A stretch of 61,034 nucleotides of DNA from Hyphomicrobiales bacterium. Lineage in GTDB: Bacteria > Pseudomonadota > Alphaproteobacteria > Rhizobiales > Rhizobiaceae. A program made the translations under genes and the position numbers. This document shows, piece after piece, positions 32,860 to 42,234 of this stretch; the stretch's first letter is position 1, and each line of letters starts with the position of its first letter. The notes beneath the pieces are model-generated. The model worked only from the letters and a program-made list of their open reading frames with translations. It did not search any database and was not told the origin of the DNA. The stretch covers positions 1 to 61,034 of the forward strand of contig UCCS01000080.1 in assembly GCA_900470965.1 (NCBI GenBank). Reading direction: 5' to 3'.

Positions 32860-33102
32860 TCAGGCCGGCCGGATGTAATCCACTTTCAGTTCCAGCCGCA
32901 GTCGCACGATCGGAGAATGATCACCGTTCTGCACTTCTATGCCCAGCGATCCGCCCGGCCATTGCGGCAAACCGTCGAGCGCCATTTCGGCCAGCACATG
33001 CTTTGCCTCTTCCACGGCGGCGAAAAGATCGGGAAATTCGAACGGCAGATCGCCGGGAACCGTGCCGTCATTGTCTATGGTCTTGAAATAGAAGAGCGAC
33101 AT
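32860..33102 (-). CDS. DUF6894-like small protein
   Basis: An 80-residue soluble protein of the pattern MSLFYFKTIDNDG...D-L-P-FEFPDLFAAVEEAKHVLAEMA, common as multiple paralogues in rhizobia and matching what I know as DUF6894; function unknown. It lies upstream of the 117-residue gene on the same strand, and the latter's stress promoter overlaps its 3' end. A weaker GGAAC-N18-TT element (33178-33154) lies upstream of it too. Confidence 0.7.
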   Translation of the reverse strand: MSLFYFKTIDNDGTVPGDLPFEFPDLFAAVEEAKHVLAEMALDGLPQWPGGSLGIEVQNGDHSPIVRLRLELKVDYIRPA

Positions 33103-33153
33103 CTGCCTGCATCCGTTGCGAAAGCATAAAGCGGCAAGCGGCCAAAGGTTTCA

Positions 33154-33178
33154 AATCGCCGGTAAAATTCGGTGTTCC
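33154..33178 (-). promoter_or_regulatory. Weak EcfG-like promoter ahead of the DUF6894 gene
   Basis: GGAAC (33178-33174) and TT (33155-33154) at an 18-base gap on the minus strand; the -10 reads GATT. It meets the loose consensus only. Confidence 0.3.
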
Positions 33179-33304
33179 GCACACTCGCTTCCGATGAAAG
33201 TGCTACCGAATGCATGGCATGGCCTCCAACAATTCGCCTTCAGGTTTCAATAAACATTTCAGACTTTCATGATATTTCCGCCCCGGGTGGAGATGGAGAA
33301 GCTC

Positions 33305-34876
33305 ATGCCGGAATTCTTCAGGAGCAGGGCGGGAAGGCAATGTCTGACGATCATGGCGCTCGGTGCAGTGCTGTGGATTTCGGCCACCCTGCTGGATGTC
33401 GATAGCTGGCTCGTTTCCTTCATGAGCACCTTCGAGAATTACGGTGCCGATAAGTTCGTGCTGGCCCTCGGCATCGCCGGCGCGATGAGCTTCATCTATT
33501 CCGTGTTGCGCATTGCCGACCTTCGCAAGGAGATGCAGCTTCGCGACTCCGCCCAGGCGCGCGCCGACTGGACCGCCACCCACGATCATCTGACCAAGCT
33601 TCCGAACCGCTACGCCTTCGAACGCAAGATCCTGCCCAAGCCCGCCGATAAGGACGGCAATCTTCCCGAAGAGGCCAAGAGCAACGTCACGATCTTCTCC
33701 GTCGATCTCGACGGCTTCAAGAAGGTCAACGACCTCGTCGGCCACAAGGGCGGCGACGTTCTGCTGGTGGAAGTGGCCAAGCGCATTTGCGCATTGGGCA
33801 ATGCCGACTGCGTCTACCGTTTCGGCGGGGATGAATTCATCATCATCGCCCTCGGCATGACAGCGGCGCGGGAGGAATGGTTTGCCAAAGTGCTCATCCA
33901 GGCGGTTACCCGCCCCATCCTAATCGATGGTTTTGCCGTAGAGGTCGGCGCCAGCGTGGGCTACGACCGCTGGAGCGAAGGCGCAGAGCCGCTGGAGGAT
34001 GCCGCTCACCGCGCCGACCTTGCCATGTACGAGGCGAAATCGCGCGGGCCCAATCATCAACTGATCTTCGAAACGTCCATGCAGGACAAGGTGACGGAAC
34101 GCGCATCGCTCGAAACCAAGTTGCGCGGCGCCATTCAGAACAAGGCGATCAAGACCTACTATCAGCCGCTGATCGATCTCAGGAGCGGCAGGCTCTGCGG
34201 CTTCGAGGCGCTGGCCCGATGGACCGACGAAGACGGCATGAATATTCCGCCTCCGATCTTCATCGGCATCGCCGAAGAAACCGGCATGATCACCGAACTG
34301 TTCGAAAACCTTCTCACCCAGGCCTGCAGCGATGCCCTCGCCTGGCCTGACGATGTAAGGCTTTCCTTCAACGTGTCACCCGTGCAGATGGAGGATAAAC
34401 TCCTTCCCTCGCGCATCTTCAAGGTGCTCGCTGCAAGCCGCCTGCCCGCCAGGCGACTGGAAGTTGAAATCACCGAAAACGCGCTGGTCCAGGATCCGGC
34501 GATCGCGGCCCATATTCTCGATGAGTTGCATAAAGCGGGCGTACAGATCGCGCTCGATGATTTCGGCACGGGCTATTCGAGCCTTGCTCAGCTCGCCCGT
34601 TATCGCTTCGACAAAATCAAGATCGACAAGAGTTTCATCGCCACCTGCCGGGAGGACGAGAAGCAGGAAAAGATCGTCCGCGCCATGCTCGCTCTCGGAA
34701 GAAGCCTCAACATCAAGACAACGGCTGAAGGCGTCGAGGAGCACGCCCAGCTCGCCTATCTACTGCAGCTTGGCTGCGACATCGGCCAGGGCTATCTCTT
34801 CGGCAAGGCGATGCCCGCCGCGGAGGCGGGCATCTTCATCGAAAGCCAGAATACCAATCTGGCCTCTACGGCCTGA
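33305..34876 (+). CDS. Membrane GGDEF-EAL cyclic-di-GMP protein
   Basis: A 523-residue protein with two N-terminal membrane helices (about 12-30 and 47-68), a GGDEF domain with intact FGGDEF (about residue 177), and an EAL domain with GFEALARW (about 300), FNVSPVQ, DDFGTGYSSLAQL and KIDKSF. The EAL residues look intact, so phosphodiesterase activity is plausible and cyclase activity possible. No PAS or other sensor domain is seen. ATG at 33305 follows GGAGATGGAG; in-frame ATGs at 33269 and 33293 are alternatives. It is monocistronic. Confidence 0.88.
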   Translation: MPEFFRSRAGRQCLTIMALGAVLWISATLLDVDSWLVSFMSTFENYGADKFVLALGIAGAMSFIYSVLRIADLRKEMQLRDSAQARADWTATHDHLTKLPNRYAFERKILPKPADKDGNLPEEAKSNVTIFSVDLDGFKKVNDLVGHKGGDVLLVEVAKRICALGNADCVYRFGGDEFIIIALGMTAAREEWFAKVLIQAVTRPILIDGFAVEVGASVGYDRWSEGAEPLEDAAHRADLAMYEAKSRGPNHQLIFETSMQDKVTERASLETKLRGAIQNKAIKTYYQPLIDLRSGRLCGFEALARWTDEDGMNIPPPIFIGIAEETGMITELFENLLTQACSDALAWPDDVRLSFNVSPVQMEDKLLPSRIFKVLAASRLPARRLEVEITENALVQDPAIAAHILDELHKAGVQIALDDFGTGYSSLAQLARYRFDKIKIDKSFIATCREDEKQEKIVRAMLALGRSLNIKTTAEGVEEHAQLAYLLQLGCDIGQGYLFGKAMPAAEAGIFIESQNTNLASTA

Positions 34877-34983
34877 ATAAAGCAATTCCAGCAAAAGTGT
34901 GAAGCGGTTTTGCGTCCGGAATTGCGTGAAAACAAAGAGATAAAGCATTTCCGTGTTTCGAAGAAAAACGGAAATGCTTTAAA
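34877..34983. repeat. Two-hairpin intergenic repeat
   Basis: The gap between the convergent GGDEF-EAL and Pit genes is filled by two dyads. The first is nested: GCAATTCC (34882-34889) with GGAATTGC (34918-34925), enclosing GCAAAA and TTTTGC. The second is a perfect 14-bp pair, TAAAGCATTTCCGT (34941-34954) and its complement (34968-34981). The first unit resembles a short palindromic element I recall as dispersed in Rhizobiales genomes. It probably also ends both transcripts. Confidence 0.7.
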
Positions 34984-36579
34984 CTAGAAGACTTGCCGCA
35001 GGATCACGAACAGCAGGAAGGCGATCGCGATCGAGGCCGGCAGCGTCAGCACCCAGGCCATGAGCATGTTGCGCACGGTGGACCATTGCAGGCCCGAGCC
35101 GTTCGCAGCCATCGTGCCCGCCACACCGGAAGACAGAACATGCGTGGTCGACACCGGCAGGCCGAGATGGTCGGCCGAGGCGATCGTCACCATGGCGACG
35201 ACTTCCGCGGCGGCACCCTGGCCGTAGGTCAGGTGCGTTTTGCCGATCTTCTCACCAACCGTCACGACGATGCGCTTCCAGCCAACCATCGTCCCGAGGC
35301 CGAGCGCCAGCGCAACGGCGACCTTCACCCACAACGGAATGAACTTCGTCGCATTGTCTACCGCCGCATGATAGCCGGTAACGGGCTTGAGATCACTGGC
35401 GTCCATCGGCAGCAGCTTCTGCTTGTCGATGAGCTTCAGCGCCTCGCCGATCAGGTAGATGTCGTTGCGGACGTTGCTGACGAGATTGGTCGGAACGGCT
35501 TCCAGTGTCGGGAAAGCGGCGACTTCGGCGCTCGTCTGATGGATATATTGCTGCAGCGCCGGGGTGGTCGCATCCGTCCAGACCTTGTTCTTGACGGCAT
35601 TGCCGACTTCCGCCTTGTAGTCGGTAACTGTCACGCCCGGCTTTACATATTTGCCGAGCGCCGTTTCTACCTGCGCCGAAGCCGATTTGTAGGCTTCGAG
35701 ATAGTTGACGTCAGGCGTGCGGTTCAGCGCGAAGGCGGTCGGCACCAGACCGATCAGGATGAGCATGATGAGACCCATGCCCTTCTGGCCGTCATTCGAG
35801 CCATGGGCGAAGCTGACGCCCGTGCAGGTGAAGATCAGGATGGCGCGGATCCATAACGGCGGCGGCTGGTTGCCCCTCGGCTCCTGATAGAGCTCGGGTT
35901 TGCGCACCAGGAACTTCATAACGACGAGCAGGATGGCCGAAAGGCCGAAACCGATGATTGGCGAAATCAGGAGTGACAGGCCAATGTTGGTTGCCTGCGA
36001 CCAGTCCACACCGCTGGTGGCCGAGCCTGCCGGCGCCAGGAACTGGTTGGCGAGGCCGACACCGATGATCGAGCCGACCAGCGTATGGGAGCTCGATGAC
36101 GGCAGACCGAGATACCAGGTACCAAGGTTCCAGACGATCGCTGCGATCAATAGAGCGAAGACCATGGCCAGACCCGAGCCGGAGCCGACCTGCAGGATGA
36201 GCTCGACCGGTAACAAGGCCAGGATGCCGAAGGCGACGGCGCCCGTCGACGTCAAGACACCGAGAAAATTGAAGAAGCCCGACCAGATGACGGCAAATTC
36301 CGCCGGCATGGAGCGCGTATAGATAACGGTCGCCACGGCATTGGCCGTATCGTGGAAACCGTTGACGAACTCGAAGCCGAGCGCGATCAGCAGCGCAAGG
36401 CCGAGAAGCAGCCAGGGAACGGCAACTGCGGCGGTCAGATCACGGGCGAGGGCATAGCCGACATATCCGAGACCGCAGACCACAACGAGCCCGAACACCG
36501 GCAGGAACCATTTGCCGGCGGAGTTCGAATGATGCAGCGGATGGGAAGCGTCGCTATGGCTGGGGGCAATGTCGGCCAT
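34984..36579 (-). CDS. pit: Inorganic phosphate transporter (Pit/PHO4 family)
   Basis: A 531-residue membrane transporter with the two PHO4 signature repeats: GFEFVNGFHDTANAVATVIYTRSMP with GLPSSSSHTLVGSIIGVG in the first half, and FAHGSNDGQKGMGLIML with LGLPVSTTHVLSSGVAG in the second. A long hydrophilic insert (about 290-400) separates the halves. It imports phosphate (as metal phosphate) with protons. No Pho box was seen upstream. It is monocistronic and divergent from ackA. Confidence 0.93.
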   Translation of the reverse strand: MADIAPSHSDASHPLHHSNSAGKWFLPVFGLVVVCGLGYVGYALARDLTAAVAVPWLLLGLALLIALGFEFVNGFHDTANAVATVIYTRSMPAEFAVIWSGFFNFLGVLTSTGAVAFGILALLPVELILQVGSGSGLAMVFALLIAAIVWNLGTWYLGLPSSSSHTLVGSIIGVGLANQFLAPAGSATSGVDWSQATNIGLSLLISPIIGFGLSAILLVVMKFLVRKPELYQEPRGNQPPPLWIRAILIFTCTGVSFAHGSNDGQKGMGLIMLILIGLVPTAFALNRTPDVNYLEAYKSASAQVETALGKYVKPGVTVTDYKAEVGNAVKNKVWTDATTPALQQYIHQTSAEVAAFPTLEAVPTNLVSNVRNDIYLIGEALKLIDKQKLLPMDASDLKPVTGYHAAVDNATKFIPLWVKVAVALALGLGTMVGWKRIVVTVGEKIGKTHLTYGQGAAAEVVAMVTIASADHLGLPVSTTHVLSSGVAGTMAANGSGLQWSTVRNMLMAWVLTLPASIAIAFLLFVILRQVF

Positions 36580-36784
36580 GGCATAGTTCCTTGTTTCATT
36601 TGCAAATTGCCGTTTGTTAATAAATCCCTAGCGTGAAGCTCTCATGACGCGACCATTCCCGCCATCCGGATCCGGAACCGAAATCAGCAACCAAAAATTG
36701 CCTGCCGGGACGCAAAAGACTTCCCACCCGGCACGATGACGCTAAGTTCGTCACCGTCACGCTCGCAGGGGAGCATCAAGCAAA

Positions 36785-37960
36785 ATGCCGTCGACCGACC
36801 TTCTCCTGACCTTCAATGCCGGCTCATCGACGGTGAAGATCGGCATCTTCGCAATCGAGGATGCAAAGGTGCGCCGCATCGGCAAGGGCGTTATCGACTT
36901 CCGCTCCAAACCGCTCGCCTTCAAGCTGGCGGAAGGTCCGCAGACATTTGATACGCCGCTGAAGGCGGAGCTTACCGACGATCTGCACGCCGCCATCGAC
37001 GAAACGTTCAAACTGCTCTCGGAGCATTTCGATATCGGCGACGTCCGCGCTGCAGGCCACCGCGTCGTCCATGGCGGCGACCGTTTTACCGCGGCAACCG
37101 CGCTTGATGACGCCGCAATCGCGGCGGTCGACGCGCTCACGCCGCTCGCACCCCTCCACCAGCCGCAGGCGCTTCGCTTCATCCGCGCCCTGAAACACCT
37201 GAAGCCACAGCTTGCCCAGACGGCTTCCTTCGATACCGCCTTTCATGCCACGCAGGCCGATCTCGTCCGCCGCTTCGCCATCCCCCGCACGCTTCATGAC
37301 GAAGGCATCAAACGCTACGGCTTTCATGGCCTTTCCTACAAATTCATCTCAGGGGAGGTAAGTCGCCGGCTGTCGAATAAAACGAAAATCGTCGCCGCCC
37401 ATCTCGGTAGCGGCGCAAGCCTCTGCGCTCTGGCAAACGGCATCAGTCGCGATTGCAGCATGGGCTTTTCCACGCTCGACGGCATTCCCATGGCCACAAG
37501 GCCCGGCTGGCTCGATCCCGGTGTGATCCTGCATCTGCTGCAGCAAAAGAAGCAGTCCGCCGACCAAGTGGAAGATCTACTCTACCATCGCTCCGGCCTG
37601 CTCGGTGTCTCAGGCATCGATGCCGATACCCGCAATCTTCTCGAGGATAGCCGTGCAGAAGCCCAGGAGGCGCTCGACCTTTTCACATTGCGCATCGCAG
37701 GCGAGATCGGTCGCATGTCGGTGACGCTCGGCGGGCTCGACGCCATCGTCTTCACGGCCGGCATCGGCGAGCATCAGCCGCAGATCCGCGCAGCAGTCCT
37801 CCAGCGCTTGAGCTGGCTCGGCCTTGCCGTCGATGAAAAGGCGAATGCCGCCAACGGCTTCACAATCACGACACCCGCAAGCCGCATAACGGCGCATGTC
37901 ATTGCGACCGACGAGGAACAGGTCATCGCGCAGGAAGCGCTCTCTATTCTTCGCTCCTGA
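36785..37960 (+). CDS. ackA: Acetate kinase
   Basis: A 391-residue ASKHA-fold kinase interconverting acetyl phosphate plus ADP and acetate plus ATP. Motifs are NAGSSTVKIGIF (8-19), GHRVVHGG, FHGLSYKFI, AAHLGSGASLCAL and FTAGIGEHQPQIR. AGGGGAGC lies ahead of the ATG. It is followed after 71 bases by phosphoketolase on the same strand, giving a route from sugar phosphates to acetyl phosphate to ATP. No phosphotransacetylase gene is nearby. Confidence 0.94.
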   Translation: MPSTDLLLTFNAGSSTVKIGIFAIEDAKVRRIGKGVIDFRSKPLAFKLAEGPQTFDTPLKAELTDDLHAAIDETFKLLSEHFDIGDVRAAGHRVVHGGDRFTAATALDDAAIAAVDALTPLAPLHQPQALRFIRALKHLKPQLAQTASFDTAFHATQADLVRRFAIPRTLHDEGIKRYGFHGLSYKFISGEVSRRLSNKTKIVAAHLGSGASLCALANGISRDCSMGFSTLDGIPMATRPGWLDPGVILHLLQQKKQSADQVEDLLYHRSGLLGVSGIDADTRNLLEDSRAEAQEALDLFTLRIAGEIGRMSVTLGGLDAIVFTAGIGEHQPQIRAAVLQRLSWLGLAVDEKANAANGFTITTPASRITAHVIATDEEQVIAQEALSILRS

Positions 37961-37973
37961 TGATCCAGATCAA
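37960..37973 (+). promoter_or_regulatory. FixK/FNR-type box upstream of xfp
   Basis: ATGATCCAGATCAA matches TTGAT-N4-ATCAA at nine of ten defined positions. It overlaps the last base of ackA and lies 59 bases before the phosphoketolase start, a spacing that suits a class-II FixK/FNR promoter. Confidence 0.55.
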
Positions 37974-38031
37974 ATGCATGCCTGCGCCATCAGCTAGAAT
38001 TGACGTTGAACAAGTTTAACGGGAGAAATCC

Positions 38032-40419
38032 GTGGAAAAGCATGTCTCGACTCCAGCAGTTATTTCCGACGCCGAACTCACACTTGTCGACCGCTACTGG
38101 CGGGCAGTCAACTATCTCTCGGTCGGCCAGATCTATCTCCTATCCAATCCTCTCCTGCGCCAGCCCCTGAAGCCGGAACATATCAAGCCCCGCCTACTCG
38201 GTCACTGGGGCACCACGCCCGGCCTCAACTTCATCTATGCGCATCTTAACCGCGTCATCCGTGCCCGCGATCTCGACGTCATCTATATGTGCGGTCCCGG
38301 CCACGGCGGACCGGGCATGGTCGCCAATACCTATCTCGAAGGCATCTACAGCGAGATCTATCCCGATATCGCCGAGACCGAGGACGGCATGCGCAAGCTC
38401 TTCCGCCAGTTCTCCTTCCCCGGCGGCATCCCGAGCCATGCAGCGCCGGAAACGCCCGGCTCCGTCCATGAGGGCGGCGAACTCGGCTATGCGCTCGTCC
38501 ATGCCTACGGCGCAGCCTTCGATAATCCCGATTTGATCGTCGCCTGCGTCATCGGCGATGGCGAAGCCGAGACCGGGCCGCTGGCGGCAAGCTGGCATTC
38601 CAACAAGTTCCTGAACCCCGCCCGCGACGGCGCCGTCCTGCCGATCCTGCATCTGAACGGCTACAAGATCGCCAATCCAACCATCCTCGGCCGGGCGAGC
38701 GACGAAGATCTGACGCATTTGTTCAAAGGCTATGGTTACGAGCCCTTCTTCGTCGAAGGCCACGAGCCGGCAAAGATGCATCAGCAGATGGCCGCCGCCT
38801 TCGACAAGATCTTCGACCGCATTCGGGCAATTCAGAAACAGGCACGCGACGGCACGGCGCCACAGGCTTGCCCGCGCTGGCCCATGATCGTGCTGCGCAG
38901 CCCCAAGGGCTGGACCGGCCCGAAAGAAGTGGACGGCAAAAAGGTCGAAGGTTTCTGGCGCGCCCATCAAGTGCCGGTTTCCAATTGCCGGGAAAACGAC
39001 GGACACCGGAAAATCCTCGAAGACTGGATGCGCGGTTACGATCCCGAAGACCTCTTCGATACCTCGGGCGCGCTGAAGCCTGAACTACGGGCGCTGGCTC
39101 CCTCAGGCAAACGCCGTATGGGTGCCAATCCGCACGCCAATGGTGGTCTGCTGCGCAAAGAGCTGATCGCTCCCGATATCCGCACCTTTGAGGTAAAGAT
39201 GGAGAAACGCGGGGCTGAGATGGTGCAATCCACCGAAATCCTCGGCCATTACCTGCGCGACACGATGAAGCTCAATGAAGCCAACGCGAACTTTCGCATC
39301 TTCGGCCCCGACGAAACGGAATCAAACCGTCTCGGCAGCGTCTTTGAGGTCACCGATCGCGTCTGGATGGAGAAGATCGAACCCTATGACGTGAGCCTCG
39401 CCAGCGACGGCCGCGTCATGGAAGTACTGAGCGAACATCTTTGCCAGGGATGGCTGGAGGGCTACCTGTTGACGGGCCGGCATGGCCTGTTTTCCTGCTA
39501 CGAGGCCTTCATCCACATCATCGATTCCATGTTCAACCAGCACGCCAAGTGGCTGAAGGTCACCCGCGAACTGGAGTGGAGGAAGCCGATCTCCTCGCTC
39601 AACTATCTCTTGACCTCGCATGTCTGGCGGCAGGACCATAACGGCTTCTCGCATCAGGACCCCGGCTTCGTCGATCTCGTCGCCAACAAGAAGGCCGATA
39701 TCGTCCGTATTTACCTGCCGCCGGACGCCAACACCCTGCTCTGGGTCGGTGATCATTGCCTGAAGACCTACGACCGCATCAACGTCATCGTCGCCGGCAA
39801 GCAGCCAGAGCCACAATGGCTGACCATGGACGAGGCGGTGAAACACTGCGAAACCGGCATCGGCATTTGGAACTGGGCGAGCCACGAGGACGATACGGTC
39901 GCGCCCGATGTCGTCATGGCCTGCGCCGGCGACGTACCGACCATGGAGACGCTCGCTGCCGTCGATCTGCTGCATCGGCATATTCCGGAGCTGAAGATCC
40001 GCACTGTCAACGTGGTCGACCTTCTCGCACTGCAATCGCAAGATCAGCATCCGCACGGCCTGACGGACGAGGCCTTCGACGCAATCTTCACGAAGGACAG
40101 GCCGGTGATCTTCGCCTATCACGGCTATCCCTACCTCATCCACCGGCTGACCTATAAGCGCAGCAACCACCGCAATATCCATGTGCGCGGCTTCATCGAA
40201 GAGGGCACGACAACCACGCCCTTCGACATGACAGTGCTCAACGAACTCGACCGCTTCCACCTCGCCATCGAGGCGATCGAGCGCGTTCCAGGCCTGAAGG
40301 AGAAAGTGCCTGAAGTGCTGGAAAGCCTGAGGGCCAAGCTCGTCGAGCATCATGCCTATGTCCGCGAATATGGCGAGGACATGCCGGACGTGCGCAACTG
40401 GAAATGGCCCGCAGCCTGA
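38032..40419 (+). CDS. xfp: Xylulose-5-P/fructose-6-P phosphoketolase
   Basis: A 795-residue thiamine-diphosphate enzyme that splits xylulose 5-phosphate (and probably fructose 6-phosphate) with phosphate to acetyl phosphate and a shorter sugar phosphate. Motifs are MCGPGHGGPGMVANTYLEG, VIGDGEAETGPLAASWHSNK (ThDP/Mg site), SSLNYLLTSHVWRQDHNGFSH, and a C-terminal KRSNHRNIHVRGFIEEGTTT segment. Length is normal. The start is GTG after ACGGGAGA. It follows ackA, whose product uses the acetyl phosphate. Confidence 0.95.
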   Translation: MEKHVSTPAVISDAELTLVDRYWRAVNYLSVGQIYLLSNPLLRQPLKPEHIKPRLLGHWGTTPGLNFIYAHLNRVIRARDLDVIYMCGPGHGGPGMVANTYLEGIYSEIYPDIAETEDGMRKLFRQFSFPGGIPSHAAPETPGSVHEGGELGYALVHAYGAAFDNPDLIVACVIGDGEAETGPLAASWHSNKFLNPARDGAVLPILHLNGYKIANPTILGRASDEDLTHLFKGYGYEPFFVEGHEPAKMHQQMAAAFDKIFDRIRAIQKQARDGTAPQACPRWPMIVLRSPKGWTGPKEVDGKKVEGFWRAHQVPVSNCRENDGHRKILEDWMRGYDPEDLFDTSGALKPELRALAPSGKRRMGANPHANGGLLRKELIAPDIRTFEVKMEKRGAEMVQSTEILGHYLRDTMKLNEANANFRIFGPDETESNRLGSVFEVTDRVWMEKIEPYDVSLASDGRVMEVLSEHLCQGWLEGYLLTGRHGLFSCYEAFIHIIDSMFNQHAKWLKVTRELEWRKPISSLNYLLTSHVWRQDHNGFSHQDPGFVDLVANKKADIVRIYLPPDANTLLWVGDHCLKTYDRINVIVAGKQPEPQWLTMDEAVKHCETGIGIWNWASHEDDTVAPDVVMACAGDVPTMETLAAVDLLHRHIPELKIRTVNVVDLLALQSQDQHPHGLTDEAFDAIFTKDRPVIFAYHGYPYLIHRLTYKRSNHRNIHVRGFIEEGTTTTPFDMTVLNELDRFHLAIEAIERVPGLKEKVPEVLESLRAKLVEHHAYVREYGEDMPDVRNWKWPAA

Positions 40420-40441
40420 AAGGGATGCTCCCTGATATGAA

Positions 40442-40470
40442 AAGGGCCGCGCGGAAACCGCGCGGCCCTT
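40442..40470. terminator. Bidirectional terminator after xfp
   Basis: AAGGGCCGCGCGG (40442-40454) and its complement (40458-40470) with a 3-base loop. It lies between the convergent stops of xfp and the minus-strand gene at 40490. Confidence 0.85.
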
Positions 40471-40489
40471 CCCCAGCCGTGATGCGAAG

Positions 40490-40876
40490 TTACTGGCCGT
40501 TCTGCGTGCCGCTTGGTGCAGTCGCGCCCGTCGGCCCGCTGCCATCAGGCGTCGGGTTGCGATCTGTCGGCTCCAGCGGCTTGATGGAGCCGGTCGCCGG
40601 ATTGTTGTCTAAAGTACCGGCACCCGAAGGCTGCCCGGTGATCGCATTGGGCGTTGTGGATGCGGTCGAAGCCGGTTCTGTGGTCGTACCCGGCCAGATG
40701 GTAAAGCTCACCGCAGCGATCAGAATGACCAGAATGCCGGCTGCGAGCACACCCCAGAGCGAGACGCTACGCCGCTCATCGGCAAGCACTTTCTCCTCTT
40801 CATAGGATGCCTGCCCAAGTGGCATGCCGGTATTCTCATCCACGATTCGGTTCTTGTCGTCACCATATTGGGTCAT
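40490..40876 (-). CDS. Hypothetical single-pass membrane protein
   Basis: A 128-residue protein with a hydrophilic head (1-38), one membrane helix (about 39-61; SLWGVLAAGILVILIAAVSF) and a Pro/Thr/Gly-rich, low-complexity tail (about 65-128) likely outside the membrane. I do not recognise it. GGAGG precedes the ATG at 40876, and a GGAAC-type stress promoter candidate lies upstream. Confidence 0.65.
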   Translation of the reverse strand: MTQYGDDKNRIVDENTGMPLGQASYEEEKVLADERRSVSLWGVLAAGILVILIAAVSFTIWPGTTTEPASTASTTPNAITGQPSGAGTLDNNPATGSIKPLEPTDRNPTPDGSGPTGATAPSGTQNGQ

Positions 40877-40904
40877 CGCTTGATCCTCCAATCTGTGCGG
40901 TAGA

Positions 40905-40929
40905 AACCAAATTGGCGGGAAGATGTTCC
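40905..40929 (-). promoter_or_regulatory. Candidate EcfG/RpoE2-type promoter
   Basis: On the minus strand GGAAC (40929-40925), 16 bases, GGTT (40908-40905), meeting GGAAC-N18/19-TT, about 29 bases upstream of the single-pass membrane protein gene. Confidence 0.5.
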
Positions 40930-41034
40930 ATCGAGCCGGTTTTTGGATCCAAACGGACAGTGATAAGGTGCCAACGTTCTTGACTAGGCCGCACTTCCTT
41001 AACATCATCAATGACATCAAATCAGGAGTGATCT

Positions 41035-41937
41035 ATGGCATTCGACGGCCGGCTGCTTTCCGGTGTCAGCACGCTTGCTGCGGTGGTCGAAAGCGGCAGC
41101 TTCGTCAGGGCAGCCGATGCGCTTGGCCTTTCAGCCTCCGGCGTCAGCCGCGCCATATCCAGGCTGGAGGCGCGTGTCGGCGTGCGCCTGCTCGACCGCA
41201 CCACCCGCTCGGTACGGCTGACGGATGAAGGCGCCCGTTTCTACGAACAGGTCGCTCCGCATCTCGATGGGATAGAGGAGGCCGCGACACTTGCATCAGG
41301 TGCGTCTCTGACCGTGCGCGGCCGGCTGCGCGTCGATGTCGATCCGATCTTTTCCCGCATGGTGCTGGCGCCGCATCTGAAGCGGTTCATGACCCGCTAT
41401 CCGGCGTTGGAACTCGAATTGATAACCCGCGACCTGATGAGTGATCTCGTCGCCGACGGCATTGATATCGCCATCCGCTTCGGCCAGCAGCCGAACTCGT
41501 CGCGCATCGCCCGCAAGCTGATGGAAACCCGCGTCCTCACGGTCGCCACACCTGCCTATCTCGCCGAGCATGGCACGCCGAGGACACCTGCCGAAATCGC
41601 CAACCACTCCTGTATCCAGTTCCGCGATCCGCTGACAGGCCAGACTTTCGAATGGGAACTGCACAGGGGCAAGAAGATCGTGCCGCTCGACGCTCGTGGA
41701 CCGCTTCTGATGAGCGACCCCGGTACCATGCTCGATGCCTGCCTTGCCGGCGCCGGCATCGCCCAGGTGCTTGCCCTTAGCGTCAAGGACCTGCTTGCCG
41801 ACGGACGCCTTGTAGAGCTCTATCCGGACTGGCCGGGCGAAACTTTCCCCCTCTACGCTGTCCACCCTTCCCGGCATCATGTACCGGCCAAGGTCAACGC
41901 CTTCATCGAGTTCTGCCTGGAACTTACCCGCGACTAA
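41035..41937 (+). CDS. LysR-family regulator
   Basis: A 300-residue LysR regulator with the N-terminal winged helix (about 8-67; AAVVESGSFVRAADALGLSASGVSRAISRLE) and a substrate-binding domain typical of the DmlR/AaeR-like subgroup (FSRMVLAPHLKRFMTRYPALELEL). No likely target gene is divergent or adjacent, so its regulon is unknown. CAGGAG precedes the ATG. Confidence 0.88.
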   Translation: MAFDGRLLSGVSTLAAVVESGSFVRAADALGLSASGVSRAISRLEARVGVRLLDRTTRSVRLTDEGARFYEQVAPHLDGIEEAATLASGASLTVRGRLRVDVDPIFSRMVLAPHLKRFMTRYPALELELITRDLMSDLVADGIDIAIRFGQQPNSSRIARKLMETRVLTVATPAYLAEHGTPRTPAEIANHSCIQFRDPLTGQTFEWELHRGKKIVPLDARGPLLMSDPGTMLDACLAGAGIAQVLALSVKDLLADGRLVELYPDWPGETFPLYAVHPSRHHVPAKVNAFIEFCLELTRD

Positions 41938-42041
41938 ATGCCGATCTTCGAAAGTTGGTGACAACCTTTCGGCCCTTGTTCCAGACCGGCCTGAACGTAG
42001 GCTATGAAATTTCACAACTGGAAACACCGCCGAGGAAAGCC

Positions 42042-42230
42042 ATGAAGGGTTTCGCCGCCAGCCTCACTGCCTCCCGCCTGGAGGAAATGCTGGCCTTCTA
42101 TATGACACCGGCGGCGGGTAGCCCTGATGAAGCCGACGACGGCGGTGAGGAAAGCGGAGCAGTGTCCACCAAGACGGCAGATCACACTGCCGAGCGCATG
42201 GCGCCTCTCGCCGCACTGACGGAGAACTAA
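42042..42230 (+). CDS. Small hypothetical protein
   Basis: A 62-residue soluble protein, MKGFAASLTASRLEEMLAF then a Gly/Asp/Glu-rich stretch, with no recognised domain. It has a clear ribosome-binding site (CGAGGAAAG) and a stop four bases before the convergent usp gene. The upstream in-frame start at 41955 lacks a ribosome-binding site. Confidence 0.55.
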   Translation: MKGFAASLTASRLEEMLAFYMTPAAGSPDEADDGGEESGAVSTKTADHTAERMAPLAALTEN

Positions 42231-42234
42231 GCGC

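Noticed and set aside
36674..36699. GGAAC-N19-TT upstream of ackA
   Set aside because: The -10 reads AATT and it lies about 85 bases from the start with no other support; treated as chance.
40490..41020. Longer 176-residue version of the single-pass membrane protein
   Set aside because: The extra 48 residues have no ribosome-binding site and would include the GGAAC promoter; the ATG at 40876 has GGAGG before it.
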